The notes: generated by a model not told the origin, from the sequence alone. 64,000 bases of DNA from Janthinobacterium sp. GW456P (GCF_002127655.1 NZ_NEHB01000012.1:1-64000); one strand, 5' to 3'. Positions 9,656 through 19,062 are shown, counted from the first letter of the stretch. Numbers and translations are program-made.

Positions 9656-11712
9656 TGCACCGTGGGCATGGCCTGGAACGGCGTTTCCTTGGTGCTCGGC
9701 TTGCTGTCGGCGCGCGCCTTCATAATGGTGCGGATGCCGAAGCACAGCACGCTGATCACGACGATGACGAAGAAGGCGGCCAGGCCGGCGTCCAGGTAAT
9801 CGTTGAAGATGATCTGCTGCATCTGCGCCACCGACTTGGCCGGCGCCAGCAGGGTGCCTTCATCGAGCGCTGCCGAGTATTTCTTCGCATGCGCGAGGAA
9901 ACCGACGCGCGGATTGGCGTCAAAGATCTTTTGCCAGCCCGCCGTCAGGGTGCACAGCAGCAGCCAGATGGTCGGCGTGATGGTCACCCATGCATACTGG
10001 CCGCGCTTCATCTTGAACAGCACGCAGGTGCCGAGGATCAGCGCGATGGCGGCCAGCATCTGGTTGGCGATGCCGAACAGCGGCCACAGGGTATTGATGC
10101 CGCCCAGCGGATCGACCACGCCTTGGTACAGGAAGTAGCCCCAGGCCGCCACGCACAGGCCCGTGGCCAGCAGGTTGGCGATGACGTTTTCCGTCTGTTT
10201 TAAGGCTGGCACGAAGCTGCCCAGCAAGTCCTGCAGCATGAAGCGGCCGGCACGCGTGCCCGCATCGACGGCCGTCAGGATGAAGAGCGCCTCGAACAGG
10301 ATGGCGAAGTGATACCAGAAGGCCATCATGGCTTTGCCGCCGATGGCGCCGGACAGGATCTGCGCCATGCCGACGGCCAGGGTCGGCGCGCCGCCCGCGC
10401 GCGAAATGATGCTGTGCTCGCCCACGTCCTTGGCCGTCTGCGTCAGCATCTCCGGCGTCACATAGAAGCCCCATTGCGAGATCGCCTGGGCGGCCGATTC
10501 GGCCGTGGTGCCGATCAGGGCGGCCGGGCTGTTCATGGCGAAATAGATGCCCGGCTCGATGGTCGAGGCGGCCACCAGGGCCATGATGGCCACGAACGAT
10601 TCCATCAGCATGGCGCCATAGCCGATGAAGCGGGCGTGGCTTTCGTTTTCTATCATCTTCGGCGTGGTGCCCGAGGAAATCAGCGCGTGGAAGCCGGAAA
10701 CGGCGCCGCAGGCGATCGTGATGAACAGGAAGGGGAACAGATTGCCCGACCAGACGGGGCCGGAGCCGTCGATGAACTTGGTCATGGCCGGCATTTTCAG
10801 GTAAGGCGCGACGACGATGATGCCGATGGCCAGGCCCAGAATCGTGCCGATTTTGAGGAAGGTCGACAGGTAGTCGCGCGGCGCCAGCAGCAGCCACACG
10901 GGCAGGACGGAGGCGATGAAGCCGTAGCCGATCAGCATCCACGTCAGTTCCGTGCCGGTAAATGTGAACATCGGGCCCAGCACCGCGTGTTCCTGCACAT
11001 ACTGGCCGCCGATGATGGCCAGCATCAGCAAGACAAAGCCGATGATGGAGATTTCGCCGATGCGGCCCACGCGGATGTAGCGCGAATACACGCCCATGAA
11101 CAGGGCGATGGGGATCGTCGCCATCACGGTGAAGCTGCCCCAAGGCGAACCCGTCAGCGCCTTGACGACGATCAGGGCCAGCACGGCCAGGATGATGACC
11201 ATGATCATGAAGCAGCCGAGCAAGGCGATCATGCCGGGAATCTCGCCCAGTTCAGCCTTGATCAGGTCGCCCAAGGAACGACCATCGCGGCGCATGGAAA
11301 TGAACAGCACGATAAAGTCCTGCACGGCGCCGGCGAACACGACGCCGGCGAGTATCCACAGCATGCCGGGCAGGTAGCCCATCTGCGCGGCCAGCACGGG
11401 GCCGACCAGGGGACCGGCGCCGGCAATCGCGGCGAAATGGTGGCCGAACAGCACATATTTGTTGGTGGGCACGTGGTCGAGGCCATCGTTGTGCTTGAAG
11501 GCGGGCGTCATGCGGCGCGCGTCGAGGCCCAGCACCTTGTCGGCGATGAACAGGCTGTAGAAACGGTAGGCGATCAGATAGACGCAGACGGCGGCGATGA
11601 CGATCCAGATTGCGCTGATCGGTTCGCCACGTTGCAGGGCGACGACGCCCAGGGACCCGGCGCCTGCCAGCGCAAGCGCTGCCCAGCCGAGCTGTTTGAA
11701 AATGCGGTTCAT
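9652..11712 (-). CDS. cstA: Carbon starvation protein A, peptide/pyruvate transporter
   Basis: 686 residues, full family length, with about 16 hydrophobic segments: an inner-membrane CstA-family carrier. Typical blocks are FGHHFAAIAGAGPLVGPVLA near the N-terminus, SMRRDGRSLGDLIKAELG, GFHALISSGTTPKMIENESH, and LFGIANQMLAAIALILGT near the end. The family imports peptides or pyruvate under carbon limitation. It is coupled to ybdD downstream. The divergent two-component system at 11959-13975 is the natural candidate for its regulator, as comparable systems control related transporters in other bacteria. Substrate preference cannot be read from sequence. Confidence 0.95.
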   Translation of the reverse strand: MNRIFKQLGWAALALAGAGSLGVVALQRGEPISAIWIVIAAVCVYLIAYRFYSLFIADKVLGLDARRMTPAFKHNDGLDHVPTNKYVLFGHHFAAIAGAGPLVGPVLAAQMGYLPGMLWILAGVVFAGAVQDFIVLFISMRRDGRSLGDLIKAELGEIPGMIALLGCFMIMVIILAVLALIVVKALTGSPWGSFTVMATIPIALFMGVYSRYIRVGRIGEISIIGFVLLMLAIIGGQYVQEHAVLGPMFTFTGTELTWMLIGYGFIASVLPVWLLLAPRDYLSTFLKIGTILGLAIGIIVVAPYLKMPAMTKFIDGSGPVWSGNLFPFLFITIACGAVSGFHALISSGTTPKMIENESHARFIGYGAMLMESFVAIMALVAASTIEPGIYFAMNSPAALIGTTAESAAQAISQWGFYVTPEMLTQTAKDVGEHSIISRAGGAPTLAVGMAQILSGAIGGKAMMAFWYHFAILFEALFILTAVDAGTRAGRFMLQDLLGSFVPALKQTENVIANLLATGLCVAAWGYFLYQGVVDPLGGINTLWPLFGIANQMLAAIALILGTCVLFKMKRGQYAWVTITPTIWLLLCTLTAGWQKIFDANPRVGFLAHAKKYSAALDEGTLLAPAKSVAQMQQIIFNDYLDAGLAAFFVIVVISVLCFGIRTIMKARADSKPSTKETPFQAMPTVQ

Positions 11713-11811
11713 GCTTCCTCCAGAGATGTGACGGGCGCTGTGCCGTGCGATGATGTGTGCTGCCGAGCCTGGTCGTCGCCAGTTTGGGTGTGAATCGGGT
11801 GTATCAGCAGC

Positions 11812-11840
11812 TTATGGCGAGTATTCAGGAATCGTATAAT
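11812..11840 (+). promoter_or_regulatory. Putative sigma-70 promoter for the Cache kinase/response regulator operon
   Basis: TTATGG (11812-11817) and perfect TATAAT (11835-11840) with a 17-bp spacer, reading toward the kinase gene at 11959. Confidence 0.55.
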
Positions 11841-11855
11841 TGCCGCAAGCGCAGC

Positions 11856-11887
11856 ACTACGCAGTAACGCTCAGTATTACTACGCAG
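11856..11887. promoter_or_regulatory. Direct repeat ACTACGCAG x2 between cstA and the two-component operon
   Basis: ACTACGCAG occurs at 11856 and again at 11879, 23 bp start to start, roughly two helical turns. It lies just downstream of the putative kinase promoter and about 145 bp upstream of cstA. The layout fits a dimer binding site for the neighbouring response regulator. This is inference from position and repetition only. Confidence 0.4.
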
Positions 11888-11958
11888 GCCGATCGCCGCG
11901 CCGCGACGTAAAATCACCCATTCCCACCAGCATCGACGCCGCCGGAGCGCGCAAGGTC

Positions 11959-13329
11959 ATGAAACTCAGACAGAAAGTCATCTTCCTGGCCCTCACGCCG
12001 CTCATCCTCGCCCTGTGCGCCATCGCGTTTGCCGTGCGGCACCAGGCGATTACCCTGGCGGAACAGCAGCGCGCCACCATTCAGCAAGCGTATCTGGCCA
12101 GCAAGGAAGCCGAGCTCAAGCATTACGTGACCCTGGCCAGCCATTCCATCGCTTCCCTGTACCAGTCCGGGCGCAAGGATGACGCCACGCAAGAGGAGGC
12201 CAAGCGCATCCTGTCCGCCCTCAGCTATGGCGACGACGGCTATTTCTTCATCTACGATTTGCAGGGCAAGTCGCTGATGCATCCGCGCCAGCCCGAACTG
12301 GTGGGGCAGAATCTGTGGCAATTGCGCGACGCCGAAGGCAATCTGACCATCCAGCGCCTGATGCAGCGCGCGAAGAGCGGCGGCGGCTTCGAGCGCTACA
12401 ACTGGATCAAGCCGTCGACCAACAAGTCCGCACCCAAGCTCGGCTATGTGATCCTGATGCCGGAATGGGGCTGGATGATGGGGACCGGCATTTATATGGA
12501 CGACGTGGACCAGGCGCTGGCCAAGGTCGACGCCCAGCAGTCGCGCAATATCCGCTCGACCATGGAATTGATCGCCGCCATCGCCATCCTCGGCTCCCTG
12601 TTGGTGGCCGCCTGTGGCCTCGTGCTGAACTTGCGCGAACTGCGCGTGGCCGACGCCAAGCTGAAAGTGCTGGCGCAGCGCGTGGTCGAATCGCAGGAGG
12701 AAGAGCGGGCGCGGCTGTCGCGCGACTTGCATGACGGCATCAGCCAGTGGCTGGTGTCGATCAAGCTGCAGATCGAGGCGGGCATCGCGCGTCTGGCCGG
12801 CAATGCGGAACAGAAAGAAAAGGCGCCGGCCACGTTCGAGCGGGCCGCCGAGCAGCTGAACAAGGTGCTGGGCGAGGTGCGGCGCATTTCGCACAACCTG
12901 CGCCCGGCCATCCTCGACGACCTGGGCCTGGCCGCCGCGCTCGACCATCTCGTGCATGAATTTAACGACAGCAGCAGCGCGCAAGCGAGTTTCACGGCCA
13001 GTCCGGCGGCGGCGGGCGAGGGCTTGCCCGACATGGTCAATACCGTCTTGTTCCGCATCGCTCAGGAAGCGCTGACCAATTGCGAGCGGCATGCCCATGC
13101 CCGCGGCGTGGAAGTGAGCCTGCGCGAGGCCGACAAGGCGGTGGAATTGCGTATCCAGGATAACGGCGGCGGCTTCGATCTCGACGGCATCGCCCTGCAT
13201 CCGCAGCGCGGCATCGGCCTGCGCAACATGACGGAACGCATGGAAGCCATCGGCGGCAGCCTGCACATCACCTCGTCCCCGGCCGGCACCGTGGTGCTGG
13301 CGCGGCTCGCCCTTTCATCCACACACTAA
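11959..13329 (+). CDS. Cache-domain sensor histidine kinase (NarL-system type)
   Basis: 456 residues. A membrane segment at about 8-28, a periplasmic single-Cache domain (GDDGYFFIYDLQGKSLMHP, then GYVILMPEWGWMMGTGIYMD) and a second membrane segment at about 196-216 come first. The HisKA_3 dimerisation box with the phospho-acceptor in RLSRDLHDGISQWL and a HATPase domain (IAQEALTNCERHA, GIGLRNMTERMEAIGG) follow. Cache domains of this type bind small carboxylates and similar ligands in the periplasm. Divergent from cstA and 16 bp before its response regulator, it probably senses a carbon source handled by CstA (inference). Confidence 0.92.
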   Translation: MKLRQKVIFLALTPLILALCAIAFAVRHQAITLAEQQRATIQQAYLASKEAELKHYVTLASHSIASLYQSGRKDDATQEEAKRILSALSYGDDGYFFIYDLQGKSLMHPRQPELVGQNLWQLRDAEGNLTIQRLMQRAKSGGGFERYNWIKPSTNKSAPKLGYVILMPEWGWMMGTGIYMDDVDQALAKVDAQQSRNIRSTMELIAAIAILGSLLVAACGLVLNLRELRVADAKLKVLAQRVVESQEEERARLSRDLHDGISQWLVSIKLQIEAGIARLAGNAEQKEKAPATFERAAEQLNKVLGEVRRISHNLRPAILDDLGLAAALDHLVHEFNDSSSAQASFTASPAAAGEGLPDMVNTVLFRIAQEALTNCERHAHARGVEVSLREADKAVELRIQDNGGGFDLDGIALHPQRGIGLRNMTERMEAIGGSLHITSSPAGTVVLARLALSSTH

Positions 13330-13345
13330 TAATAGATACTCAACC

Positions 13346-13975
13346 ATGACCGAGAAGATCAACATCCTGCTGGTGGACGACCACCCCCTCGTGCGCGACG
13401 GCTTGCGCGCGCGCCTGGAAGCGGTGGCGCATTTCGACGTGGTGGCCGAGGCGGGCGGCGCCGACGAAGCGCTGGCTCAGGCGCGCGCGCACCAGGTGGA
13501 CCTCGTCTTGATGGATATCAATATGCGCGGCACGAATGGCATCGAAGCGACGGCGCTGTTCAAGCAGGCGTTCCCGCAGATTGCCGTGCTGATCCTGTCC
13601 ATGCACGACAAGCTCGAATACGTGTCGCAAGCCATCGCCGCCGGCGCGCGCGGCTATGTGCTCAAAGATGCTCCTGGGAAAGATATCGTGTTTGCCATCG
13701 AGACGGTGATGTCCGGCGGCATCTATTACAGCGCAGCGCTGGCGCGGCAGTTATCTCGTCCGCAAGTCCACGATTCCTTCCTCACCACGCGCGAGCAGCA
13801 AGTGCTGCAGCACATCGCGGCGGGCCAGTCGAACAAGCAGATCGCCCGCGTGCTGGACCTGAGCGTGCGCACGGTGGAGACGCACCGGCTGAACATCAAG
13901 CGCAAGCTCGGCATCGAAGGGCAGGCCGAATTGATCAAATATGCGGTCGAGCATGCACAGGGCGGCAGCGCCTGA
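13346..13975 (+). CDS. NarL/FixJ-type response regulator
   Basis: 209 residues: a receiver domain with LLVDDHPLVRDGL, phospho-acceptor Asp in LVLMDINMRGTNG and conserved Lys in YVLKDAPG, then a LuxR-type helix-turn-helix (LTTREQQVLQHIAAGQSNKQ, then LSVRTVETHRLNIKRKLG). It acts in the cytosol as a phosphorylation-controlled DNA-binding protein. It follows the Cache kinase by 16 bp and forms a standard pair with it. Probable targets include the cstA-ybdD operon next door, through the ACTACGCAG repeats in the divergent promoter region. Confidence 0.95.
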   Translation: MTEKINILLVDDHPLVRDGLRARLEAVAHFDVVAEAGGADEALAQARAHQVDLVLMDINMRGTNGIEATALFKQAFPQIAVLILSMHDKLEYVSQAIAAGARGYVLKDAPGKDIVFAIETVMSGGIYYSAALARQLSRPQVHDSFLTTREQQVLQHIAAGQSNKQIARVLDLSVRTVETHRLNIKRKLGIEGQAELIKYAVEHAQGGSA

Positions 13976-14193
13976 GAAGGCGCGCGCGGCGTGGGGCTTT
14001 TGTCGCACCCGCATGACAGGCGGGTCTCGCGGGAGAATGTTCTTTTTGAATATTTATTGCCAAAATTAAACTGTTTCATGGGTGAGATTCGGATAGAATG
14101 AATCTCGCTGTCGAAATGGCATCCCTGTCGGGCCAGGGTTGCCAATGCTGGTCAGTTTATTTACTATGGCGCCCTACCCACACTGAGATACCG

Positions 14194-15366
14194 ATGTCAG
14201 CGTCTGAATCAAACCTGTTTCCGTTGGTGGGATTACAAGCAGTAGCCAATGCTCATAACGAGTGGGTCGCTGTCACCCTGCATGTGCCGCAGGCCTCCAC
14301 GGCGTCGCTGCTGGCGGCGCTGGCCGCCGCCGATGCGTATGCCTTCCTGGCGCCGCTCGACTGCATCATTCCCCTGGCCGATCCGCATGGCGTGGACGAG
14401 GCCGTGCTGGCGCAACTGGCGCCGCAACGCACGATCTTCCGTTTGCCTGCCCATCTTGCCGGCGACAAAGCGCTGCAGAAAAAATGCCGGCAATGGCGCG
14501 ACGCCGGCTACCGCATCCTGCTCGATGGCGCCGAGGCCAGTCCCGTGGCGGCGGCGCAAGTCGACGCGCGCGCGCTGAGTTTTGATGCGGCCGGTGCCCG
14601 CCCAGCCCTGTATCAGCTGCTGCCCTTGCCGGGTCCGCACCTGGCCTACAACATCGCCGGCGCGGGGGAGATTGCCGAGTTGCAAGAACTCGGCGTGAGC
14701 TGGTTTGCCGGCGATTACGCCTTGCAGCATGCGCGCGAGCAAAGCGAGCCGGAAGACGCCACCTCGCGGCGCCGGCTGATGGCGCTGCTGGGCCTGCTGG
14801 CCCGTGATGCCGACGCGCACGAGCTGGAAGTGCCGCTCAAGCAAGACCCATCGCTCAGCTATCATTTATTGAAACTGGTCAATTCAGCCGCATTCGGTTT
14901 CACGGCGCCGATTAGCAGCTTCAGCCAGGCCATCACCCTGCTGGGCCGGCGCCAGTTGCAGCGCTGGCTGCAACTGCTGCTGTATGCGCGCCAGCAAGAT
15001 GATGGCAAGATCCACGCACTGCTGCCGCTGGCGGCCGTGCGCGCGGCACAGATGGAAGCGCTGTGTCAGCTGCGCGGCGGCGACCGCGACGCGCAAGACC
15101 TGGCCTTCATGGCGGGCGTGTTCTCGCTGCTCGACGTCCTGCTGGGCATGCCGATGGCGGACATCATCGCTACCCTGAACCTGGCGCCCGAAGTGAGCAC
15201 GGCCTTGCTCGAACGTAAAGGCGAGCTGGGCGCCTTGCTGGCGCTGGTCGAAAGCGCCACGCCGCCGCCCGACGGCTTGCGCCGCGCCGGCATTGATGGA
15301 GAAACCTATTGGCGCAGCCTGCTGCAGGCCTACCAATGGGCCATCCAGGTGAGCCGGAACCTCTAG
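14194..15366 (+). CDS. HDOD-domain signalling protein (degenerate EAL + HDOD, YuxH-like)
   Basis: 390 residues. The first 190 look like a worn-down EAL-type barrel without the catalytic motifs. The second half is an HDOD domain ([20 protein letters not shown], then [20 protein letters not shown]), a catalytically inert relative of HD phosphohydrolases used in signalling. Start chosen at ATG 14194; an in-frame ATG at 14098 would add 32 residues that do not look like the family. One nucleotide separates its stop from the next gene's ATG, so it is co-transcribed and probably coupled with the PAS-GGDEF-EAL protein. Partner and output are unknown. Confidence 0.8.
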   Translation: MSASESNLFPLVGLQAVANAHNEWVAVTLHVPQASTASLLAALAAADAYAFLAPLDCIIPLADPHGVDEAVLAQLAPQRTIFRLPAHLAGDKALQKKCRQWRDAGYRILLDGAEASPVAAAQVDARALSFDAAGARPALYQLLPLPGPHLAYNIAGAGEIAELQELGVSWFAGDYALQHAREQSEPEDATSRRRLMALLGLLARDADAHELEVPLKQDPSLSYHLLKLVNSAAFGFTAPISSFSQAITLLGRRQLQRWLQLLLYARQQDDGKIHALLPLAAVRAAQMEALCQLRGGDRDAQDLAFMAGVFSLLDVLLGMPMADIIATLNLAPEVSTALLERKGELGALLALVESATPPPDGLRRAGIDGETYWRSLLQAYQWAIQVSRNL

Positions 15367-15367
15367 C

Positions 15368-17413
15368 ATGACCCTGTTTCCAGTGTCGGATTTCCTCGCT
15401 GACAGCGCCGCCCTGTGCGACGCCGTCGTGCGTTTGCGCGGCTCCGCGCTGGTAGCTGAGCTGGGCCGTATCGCCAGCACCGTGATGGCCAGCCCGTATG
15501 GCCAGTTCCTGCCCGCGGCCAGTGCGGACGCCGCCGAGCCAGCCGTGCCGTTTCCCCGCGATACGCCCGCCTTGTCGCATGAAGTCAGCTTCGATGGCCA
15601 ATGCTTCGGCCATTACAGCGTGGCCGGCCGCCCGCTGTATAACGACGCCGACCGCCGCCACCTGGCCAGCCTGGCATCGTTGACGGCCGGCGTCTTGCAG
15701 GTGCATTCGCTGGCGCAACGCTCGACCCATGCCTACGCGCAAGTCGAAGCCTTGCTGGCGCAGCAGACGCAAATCCTCGACCAGTTGCACGAATCCGTGC
15801 TGACGATGGATTTGACGGGCTACATCACGAGCTGGAACAAGGGCGCCGAGCGCCTGTTCGGCTACACCTCGGTGGAAGCCGTGGGGCGCAATATCCTGTT
15901 CCTGTACGACGACGAAGACACGGGTTTCCACGACGCCTTCCTGGAGCAGGGAGGGCGCCTGATGGAGGTGCGCCGGCGAAAGAAGTCGGGCGAAGTCTTC
16001 TGGGCCAGCCTGTCCTTGTCGCCGCTGCAAGACCTGGACGGCAAGCCCATCGGACTCATCGCCTACCTGACGGACATTACGGAACGCAAGCTGGCCGAAG
16101 AGCGGCTGCACCACCTGGCGTACTACGACCCGCTGACCAGCCTGCCCAACCGTACCTTGCTGGCCAAGCTGGTCGACCAGGCCCTCAGCGTGGCGCAGCG
16201 CAGCAAGATGCTCGGCTGCGTGCTGTTCATCGACCTGAACCGTTTCAAACTGATCAACGACACCCTGGGCCGGCGCATCGGCGACGAACTGCTGCGGCAA
16301 GTCTCGCTGCGTTTCCGCAAGGTTTTGCGCGACCAGGATCTGGTGGCGCGCCTGGGCGGCGACGAGTTCGCCGTCGGCCTGTTCGACATCGGCCAGCATT
16401 TCGAAGCGAGCATGGTGGCGCAAAAACTCCTCGCCTCGCTGGTGGAGCCGTTCCTGATCGAGGACCACGACCTGCGCGTGGGCGCCAGCATCGGCATCAG
16501 CGTCTATCCGCAAGACGCGCAGGATGCGGAAACCCTGCTGCGCCTGGCCGACATCGCCATGTACCGCGCCAAGCAGGACAGCGGCGGCGAAGCGGAAAGC
16601 GTGGCTTTCTACAGCCAGGACATGAACCAGGGCATGCAGGCGCGCATGCGCCTGGAAACGGGCTTGCGCCAGGCCCTGTCGGAACAGCAACTGCTGCTGC
16701 ATTACCAGCCGAAATACGCGCTGGGCAGCGGGCGCATCATCGGCGCCGAAGCGCTGGTGCGCTGGCACCACCCGCAGCACGGCATGATCCCGCCCGCCGA
16801 ATTCATCCCCCTGGCCGAATCGACGGGCCTGGTGGTGCAAGTGGGCGAATGGGTGCTGGAAGCGGCCTGTGCCCAGGCGCAAGCGTGGAAGCTGGCCGGC
16901 CTGCCGCCCATCCGCCTGGCCGTCAATGTTTCCGCGCGCGAATTCACGGCAGCCTTGCCCGCCAGGGTGGCGGCGACCCTGGCCCGCTACGGCCTGGAAG
17001 CGGACTGGCTGGAACTGGAAATCACGGAAAGCACCCTGATGCACAATATCGAGAGGGTCATCGGCATCATGGACCGCATCACGGCCCTGGGCGTTGCCCT
17101 GTCGCTCGATGATTTCGGCACCGGTTACTCCAGCCTGTCCTATCTGAAACGCTTCCCCATCGACACCCTGAAAATCGACCGGTCTTTCACCACCGGCATC
17201 CCCACCGACGCCAGCGACTGCGCCATCGCCAGCACCATCATCAGCATCGCCCAGCAACTGCACCACAAGGTGATCGCGGAAGGCGTGGAAACGGCCGAAC
17301 AGCTGGCCTTCCTGAAGAGTTCCGGCTGCGACGAAGTACAAGGCTACCTGTTCTCGCGCCCGCTGCCAGCGAGGGAGTTCGAGAAGGCGCTGCGGGAAAA
17401 CTGGGGCGTGTAG
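15368..17413 (+). CDS. PAS-GGDEF-EAL cyclic-di-GMP protein
   Basis: 681 residues without membrane segments. A weak GAF-like region (about 1-120) is followed by a PAS domain with PAC ([20 protein letters not shown] to [13 protein letters not shown]), a GGDEF domain with [15 protein letters not shown], and an EAL domain with [13 protein letters not shown] and [17 protein letters not shown]. Both catalytic cores look intact, so synthesis, hydrolysis or both are possible. It begins 1 nt after the HDOD gene, which suggests the inert EAL-HDOD protein modulates this enzyme (inference). It is followed by the tRNA-Ser promoter. Confidence 0.93.
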   Translation: MTLFPVSDFLADSAALCDAVVRLRGSALVAELGRIASTVMASPYGQFLPAASADAAEPAVPFPRDTPALSHEVSFDGQCFGHYSVAGRPLYNDADRRHLASLASLTAGVLQVHSLAQRSTHAYAQVEALLAQQTQILDQLHESVLTMDLTGYITSWNKGAERLFGYTSVEAVGRNILFLYDDEDTGFHDAFLEQGGRLMEVRRRKKSGEVFWASLSLSPLQDLDGKPIGLIAYLTDITERKLAEERLHHLAYYDPLTSLPNRTLLAKLVDQALSVAQRSKMLGCVLFIDLNRFKLINDTLGRRIGDELLRQVSLRFRKVLRDQDLVARLGGDEFAVGLFDIGQHFEASMVAQKLLASLVEPFLIEDHDLRVGASIGISVYPQDAQDAETLLRLADIAMYRAKQDSGGEAESVAFYSQDMNQGMQARMRLETGLRQALSEQQLLLHYQPKYALGSGRIIGAEALVRWHHPQHGMIPPAEFIPLAESTGLVVQVGEWVLEAACAQAQAWKLAGLPPIRLAVNVSAREFTAALPARVAATLARYGLEADWLELEITESTLMHNIERVIGIMDRITALGVALSLDDFGTGYSSLSYLKRFPIDTLKIDRSFTTGIPTDASDCAIASTIISIAQQLHHKVIAEGVETAEQLAFLKSSGCDEVQGYLFSRPLPAREFEKALRENWGV

Positions 17414-17489
17414 GGCTACCGCTCCATCTCACCGCATGTGGAGCCCGCTCCTTGCCGGCGGGAAAATAAGAGCACGGCAGTGCTAGCCA

Positions 17490-17518
17490 TTGGTAAGCCA
17501 CTGACCTTTATGTATAAT
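17490..17518 (+). promoter_or_regulatory. Putative sigma-70 promoter of tRNA-Ser
   Basis: TTGGTA (17490-17495) and TATAAT (17513-17518) separated by 17 bp, ending 10 bp before the tRNA 5' end. Confidence 0.65.
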
Positions 17519-17528
17519 GCTGCCATCT

Positions 17529-17618
17529 GGAAGCGTGGCCGAGTGGTTGAAGGCACTAGTCTTGAAAACTAGCGACGGGTTAAACTGTTCGTGAGTTCGA
17601 ATCTCACCGCTTCCGCCA
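17529..17618 (+). tRNA. tRNA-Ser (anticodon TGA)
   Basis: 90-nt class II tRNA with encoded CCA. Acceptor stem GGAAGCG/CGCTTCC, anticodon stem CTAGT/ACTAG with loop CTTGAAA giving anticodon TGA, a long variable arm, T-arm GTGAGTTCGAATCTCAC, discriminator G and CCA. It marks the left border of the accessory stretch running to about 21.2 kb. Confidence 0.97.
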
Positions 17619-17619
17619 A

Positions 17620-17689
17620 GAAATAAAGAAACCGCCTTCGGGCGGTTTTTTATTGCCTGGCGGAAGCGAGCAGGGCGCCTGCGCGCCCT
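17620..17689 (+). repeat. 70-bp direct repeat, copy 1 (tRNA-Ser terminator plus inverted tRNA-end remnant)
   Basis: Identical to 19131-19200 except for one base by eye. It contains the terminator. It then has GGCGGAAGCG, which is the reverse complement of the tRNA acceptor end, and then a hairpin GCAGGGCGC-CTGC-GCGCCCTGC. Just outside, at about 17694, GTGAGATTCGAA continues as the reverse complement of the tRNA T-arm. An inverted tRNA 3' end appears to be split by the small hairpin. Confidence 0.85.
17628..17653 (+). terminator. Rho-independent terminator of tRNA-Ser
   Basis: AAACCGCC-TTCG-GGCGGTTTTTT: strong stem with UUCG-type loop and T-run directly behind the tRNA. The same block is duplicated at 19131-19200. 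Confidence 0.92.
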
Positions 17690-17697
17690 GCGTGTGA

Positions 17698-17739
17698 GAT
17701 TCGAAGGGCTGGGCCTACCGGCCCAGCCCGCCCCGAATC
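17698..17739. other. Strong hairpin downstream of tRNA-Ser
   Basis: Perfect 10-bp stem GGGCTGGGCC-TACC-GGCCCAGCCC nested in a weaker outer GATTCG/CGAATC pair. No T-run. Absent from the second copy of the region at 19201 onward. Confidence 0.7.
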
Positions 17740-17803
17740 CTCCACCTGCTGCCGCTGCGCGGCAGCTCCGCGCGCCGCAGGCGCGCGTTCGTGGCTCTAA
17801 TTA

Positions 17804-17880
17804 GTCTTTTGGTTGAGCCAGCTTCCACAGCACCCAACGCATCAGTTCGTGTCCGAATGGCGGACCTGACCCTCGCGCAA
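17804..17880 (+). repeat. Degenerate ~78-bp repeat, copy 1
   Basis: Shared features with copies at 18042, 19262 and 19920: a TTTTCGACT-like start, conserved AGCCAG, CCAACGCATC, then GTTCGTGTCCGAATGGCGG and ACCTGACC. The GTCCG-AATGG-CGGAC part can form a small hairpin. Homology with copy 3 extends about 60 bp upstream. Between copies 1 and 2 (17881-18041) nothing coding is recognisable. Confidence 0.7.
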
Positions 17881-18041
17881 GAGTGTTCGTGTCCCATTTC
17901 TCGTGAACGCCACGATCCCATTTGTGTGCAATTTATGCGGCAAAAGTGAAGCTGATTCTGCTGCCAAGCAACACCAGTAACCATTATAAGTCGGCGCCAC
18001 TGACCCGCCTCCTGAGTTTTATTGCAATACTGGCACCTAGT

Positions 18042-18118
18042 TAGCTTTTCGACTAAGCCAGTTGCCAAGACGTCCAATGTATCAGGCCGTGTGCAAATGG
18101 CGGATATGACCCTTGCCC
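18042..18118 (+). repeat. Degenerate ~78-bp repeat, copy 2
   Basis: Same block order as copy 1: CTTTTCGACTAAGCCAG, CCAATGTATCAG, CGTGTGCAAATGGCGGA, ATGACCC. It ends 11 bp beyond the stop codon of the minus-strand membrane-protein gene, so it lies in that gene's 3' flank. Confidence 0.7.
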
Positions 18119-18129
18119 GCTTGCCCTGG

Positions 18130-18741
18130 TTACTGGTAAATAGTCAGATATTTCGCGGGAATGTCGAGCGGGTGGAGCATGCCCGCTAAAGCCAGGTTAA
18201 TCAGCAGGGCGGCTATCAGACCGACCGCCGCGGGTGCTCCCATTGCGAGTCTGCGCACTGTTAGGGAGCGTGCTTCCACTTGCCAATATATGGCACAGCC
18301 CAGGTGCGTGAATAGGGCGCACACTGAGAAGAAATAATATGGCGCAAAGAATAATTTATATGGCATCAGTACAAAACCGGCTGCGGCATAGTAAAAATTG
18401 GTATCGAGCTTGAGCGCGGCGCGGCCGAACAGGACCGCACCGACATGAAAAAGCAGGAACAGGGCCAGGTAGATTCCTGAGCCGGCCTGCAGCCATGCTA
18501 CCAGCCCAGACCGCTCTTTCCATTTCTGTACCACCATCCATGTTCCGCTGCCACATTGAAACAGTACGCACGCCAACAGCACCTGCTCGACTACGGCATT
18601 TCGATAGAATGGCCGGATCGCTTCCATGAAGGCGATGTGCATGTTGGCGCCGGCAACGGCCACTAGGTGATTGCCAAGATGCAGCAATATATACGTCGCC
18701 AAGACACATGCTGACAGACGGTGAAATTTACGAGTTGACAT
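18130..18741 (-). CDS. Membrane protein, possibly heme-binding (SdhC-like fold), function unknown
   Basis: 203-residue polytopic membrane protein with five likely transmembrane helices. The first helix carries HRLSA and HLGNH, and later helices contain further His (LFHVGAVL, FTHLG). This His pattern resembles the cytochrome b-type anchor subunits of succinate dehydrogenase/fumarate reductase, but no flavoprotein or iron-sulfur subunit is nearby, so any redox role is a guess. It is a single gene with repeat copy 2 at its 3' end and a remnant regulator gene reading away from its 5' side. Base composition is lower in GC than flanking core genes, and it lies in the tRNA-adjacent patchwork. Confidence 0.7.
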   Translation of the reverse strand: MSTRKFHRLSACVLATYILLHLGNHLVAVAGANMHIAFMEAIRPFYRNAVVEQVLLACVLFQCGSGTWMVVQKWKERSGLVAWLQAGSGIYLALFLLFHVGAVLFGRAALKLDTNFYYAAAGFVLMPYKLFFAPYYFFSVCALFTHLGCAIYWQVEARSLTVRRLAMGAPAAVGLIAALLINLALAGMLHPLDIPAKYLTIYQ

Positions 18742-18954
18742 ATTGAATGACCACCATGCTAGGGATAACTTACTTCATAAAAAGGCCGCTCGTGGCAAAA
18801 ATGGCGCGGGAGGGGGGAGGCAAGTCGGCGATCTCGCGTGGGGCAGGCATGGCGGCGGTGTTCATGAGGCTCCCTCGATTGGCATGTGATGCAGGTAGTA
18901 TCGTTTGGCCAGTCAAGTAAGTCTTGAACGTTTGCGACACGCTACTATGTTTTC

Positions 18955-19062
18955 ATGACGTTACCTGATCCCATCTATCCCCCGACTGTCGCACGCCTCG
19001 TTGCCCAGCACGTGGCGCTAGCCTCTTGTGTACGATCCTGGCTTAGGCAAGTAGTCTGCTAG
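18955..19062 (+). pseudogene. N-terminal remnant of a regulator gene (AraC-family-like), truncated
   Basis: ATG followed by 34 sense codons (MTLPDPIYPPTVARLVAQHV, then ALASCVRSWL) and a stop. The segment PPTVARLVAQHVALASCVR resembles the start of AraC-type regulators from memory, but nothing of the cupin or helix-turn-helix follows. Homology ends shortly before the second copy of the tRNA-terminator repeat, so the gene was probably cut by the rearrangement that placed that repeat. It is divergent from the membrane-protein gene, the usual layout of regulator and target. The family call is tentative. Confidence 0.35.

Noticed and set aside
15170-17341. 723-codon open frame opposite the PAS-GGDEF-EAL gene
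   Set aside because: It is a shadow frame produced by high GC; the sense strand encodes intact PAS, GGDEF and EAL motifs and the antisense protein is His/Gln/Arg-rich without any family.
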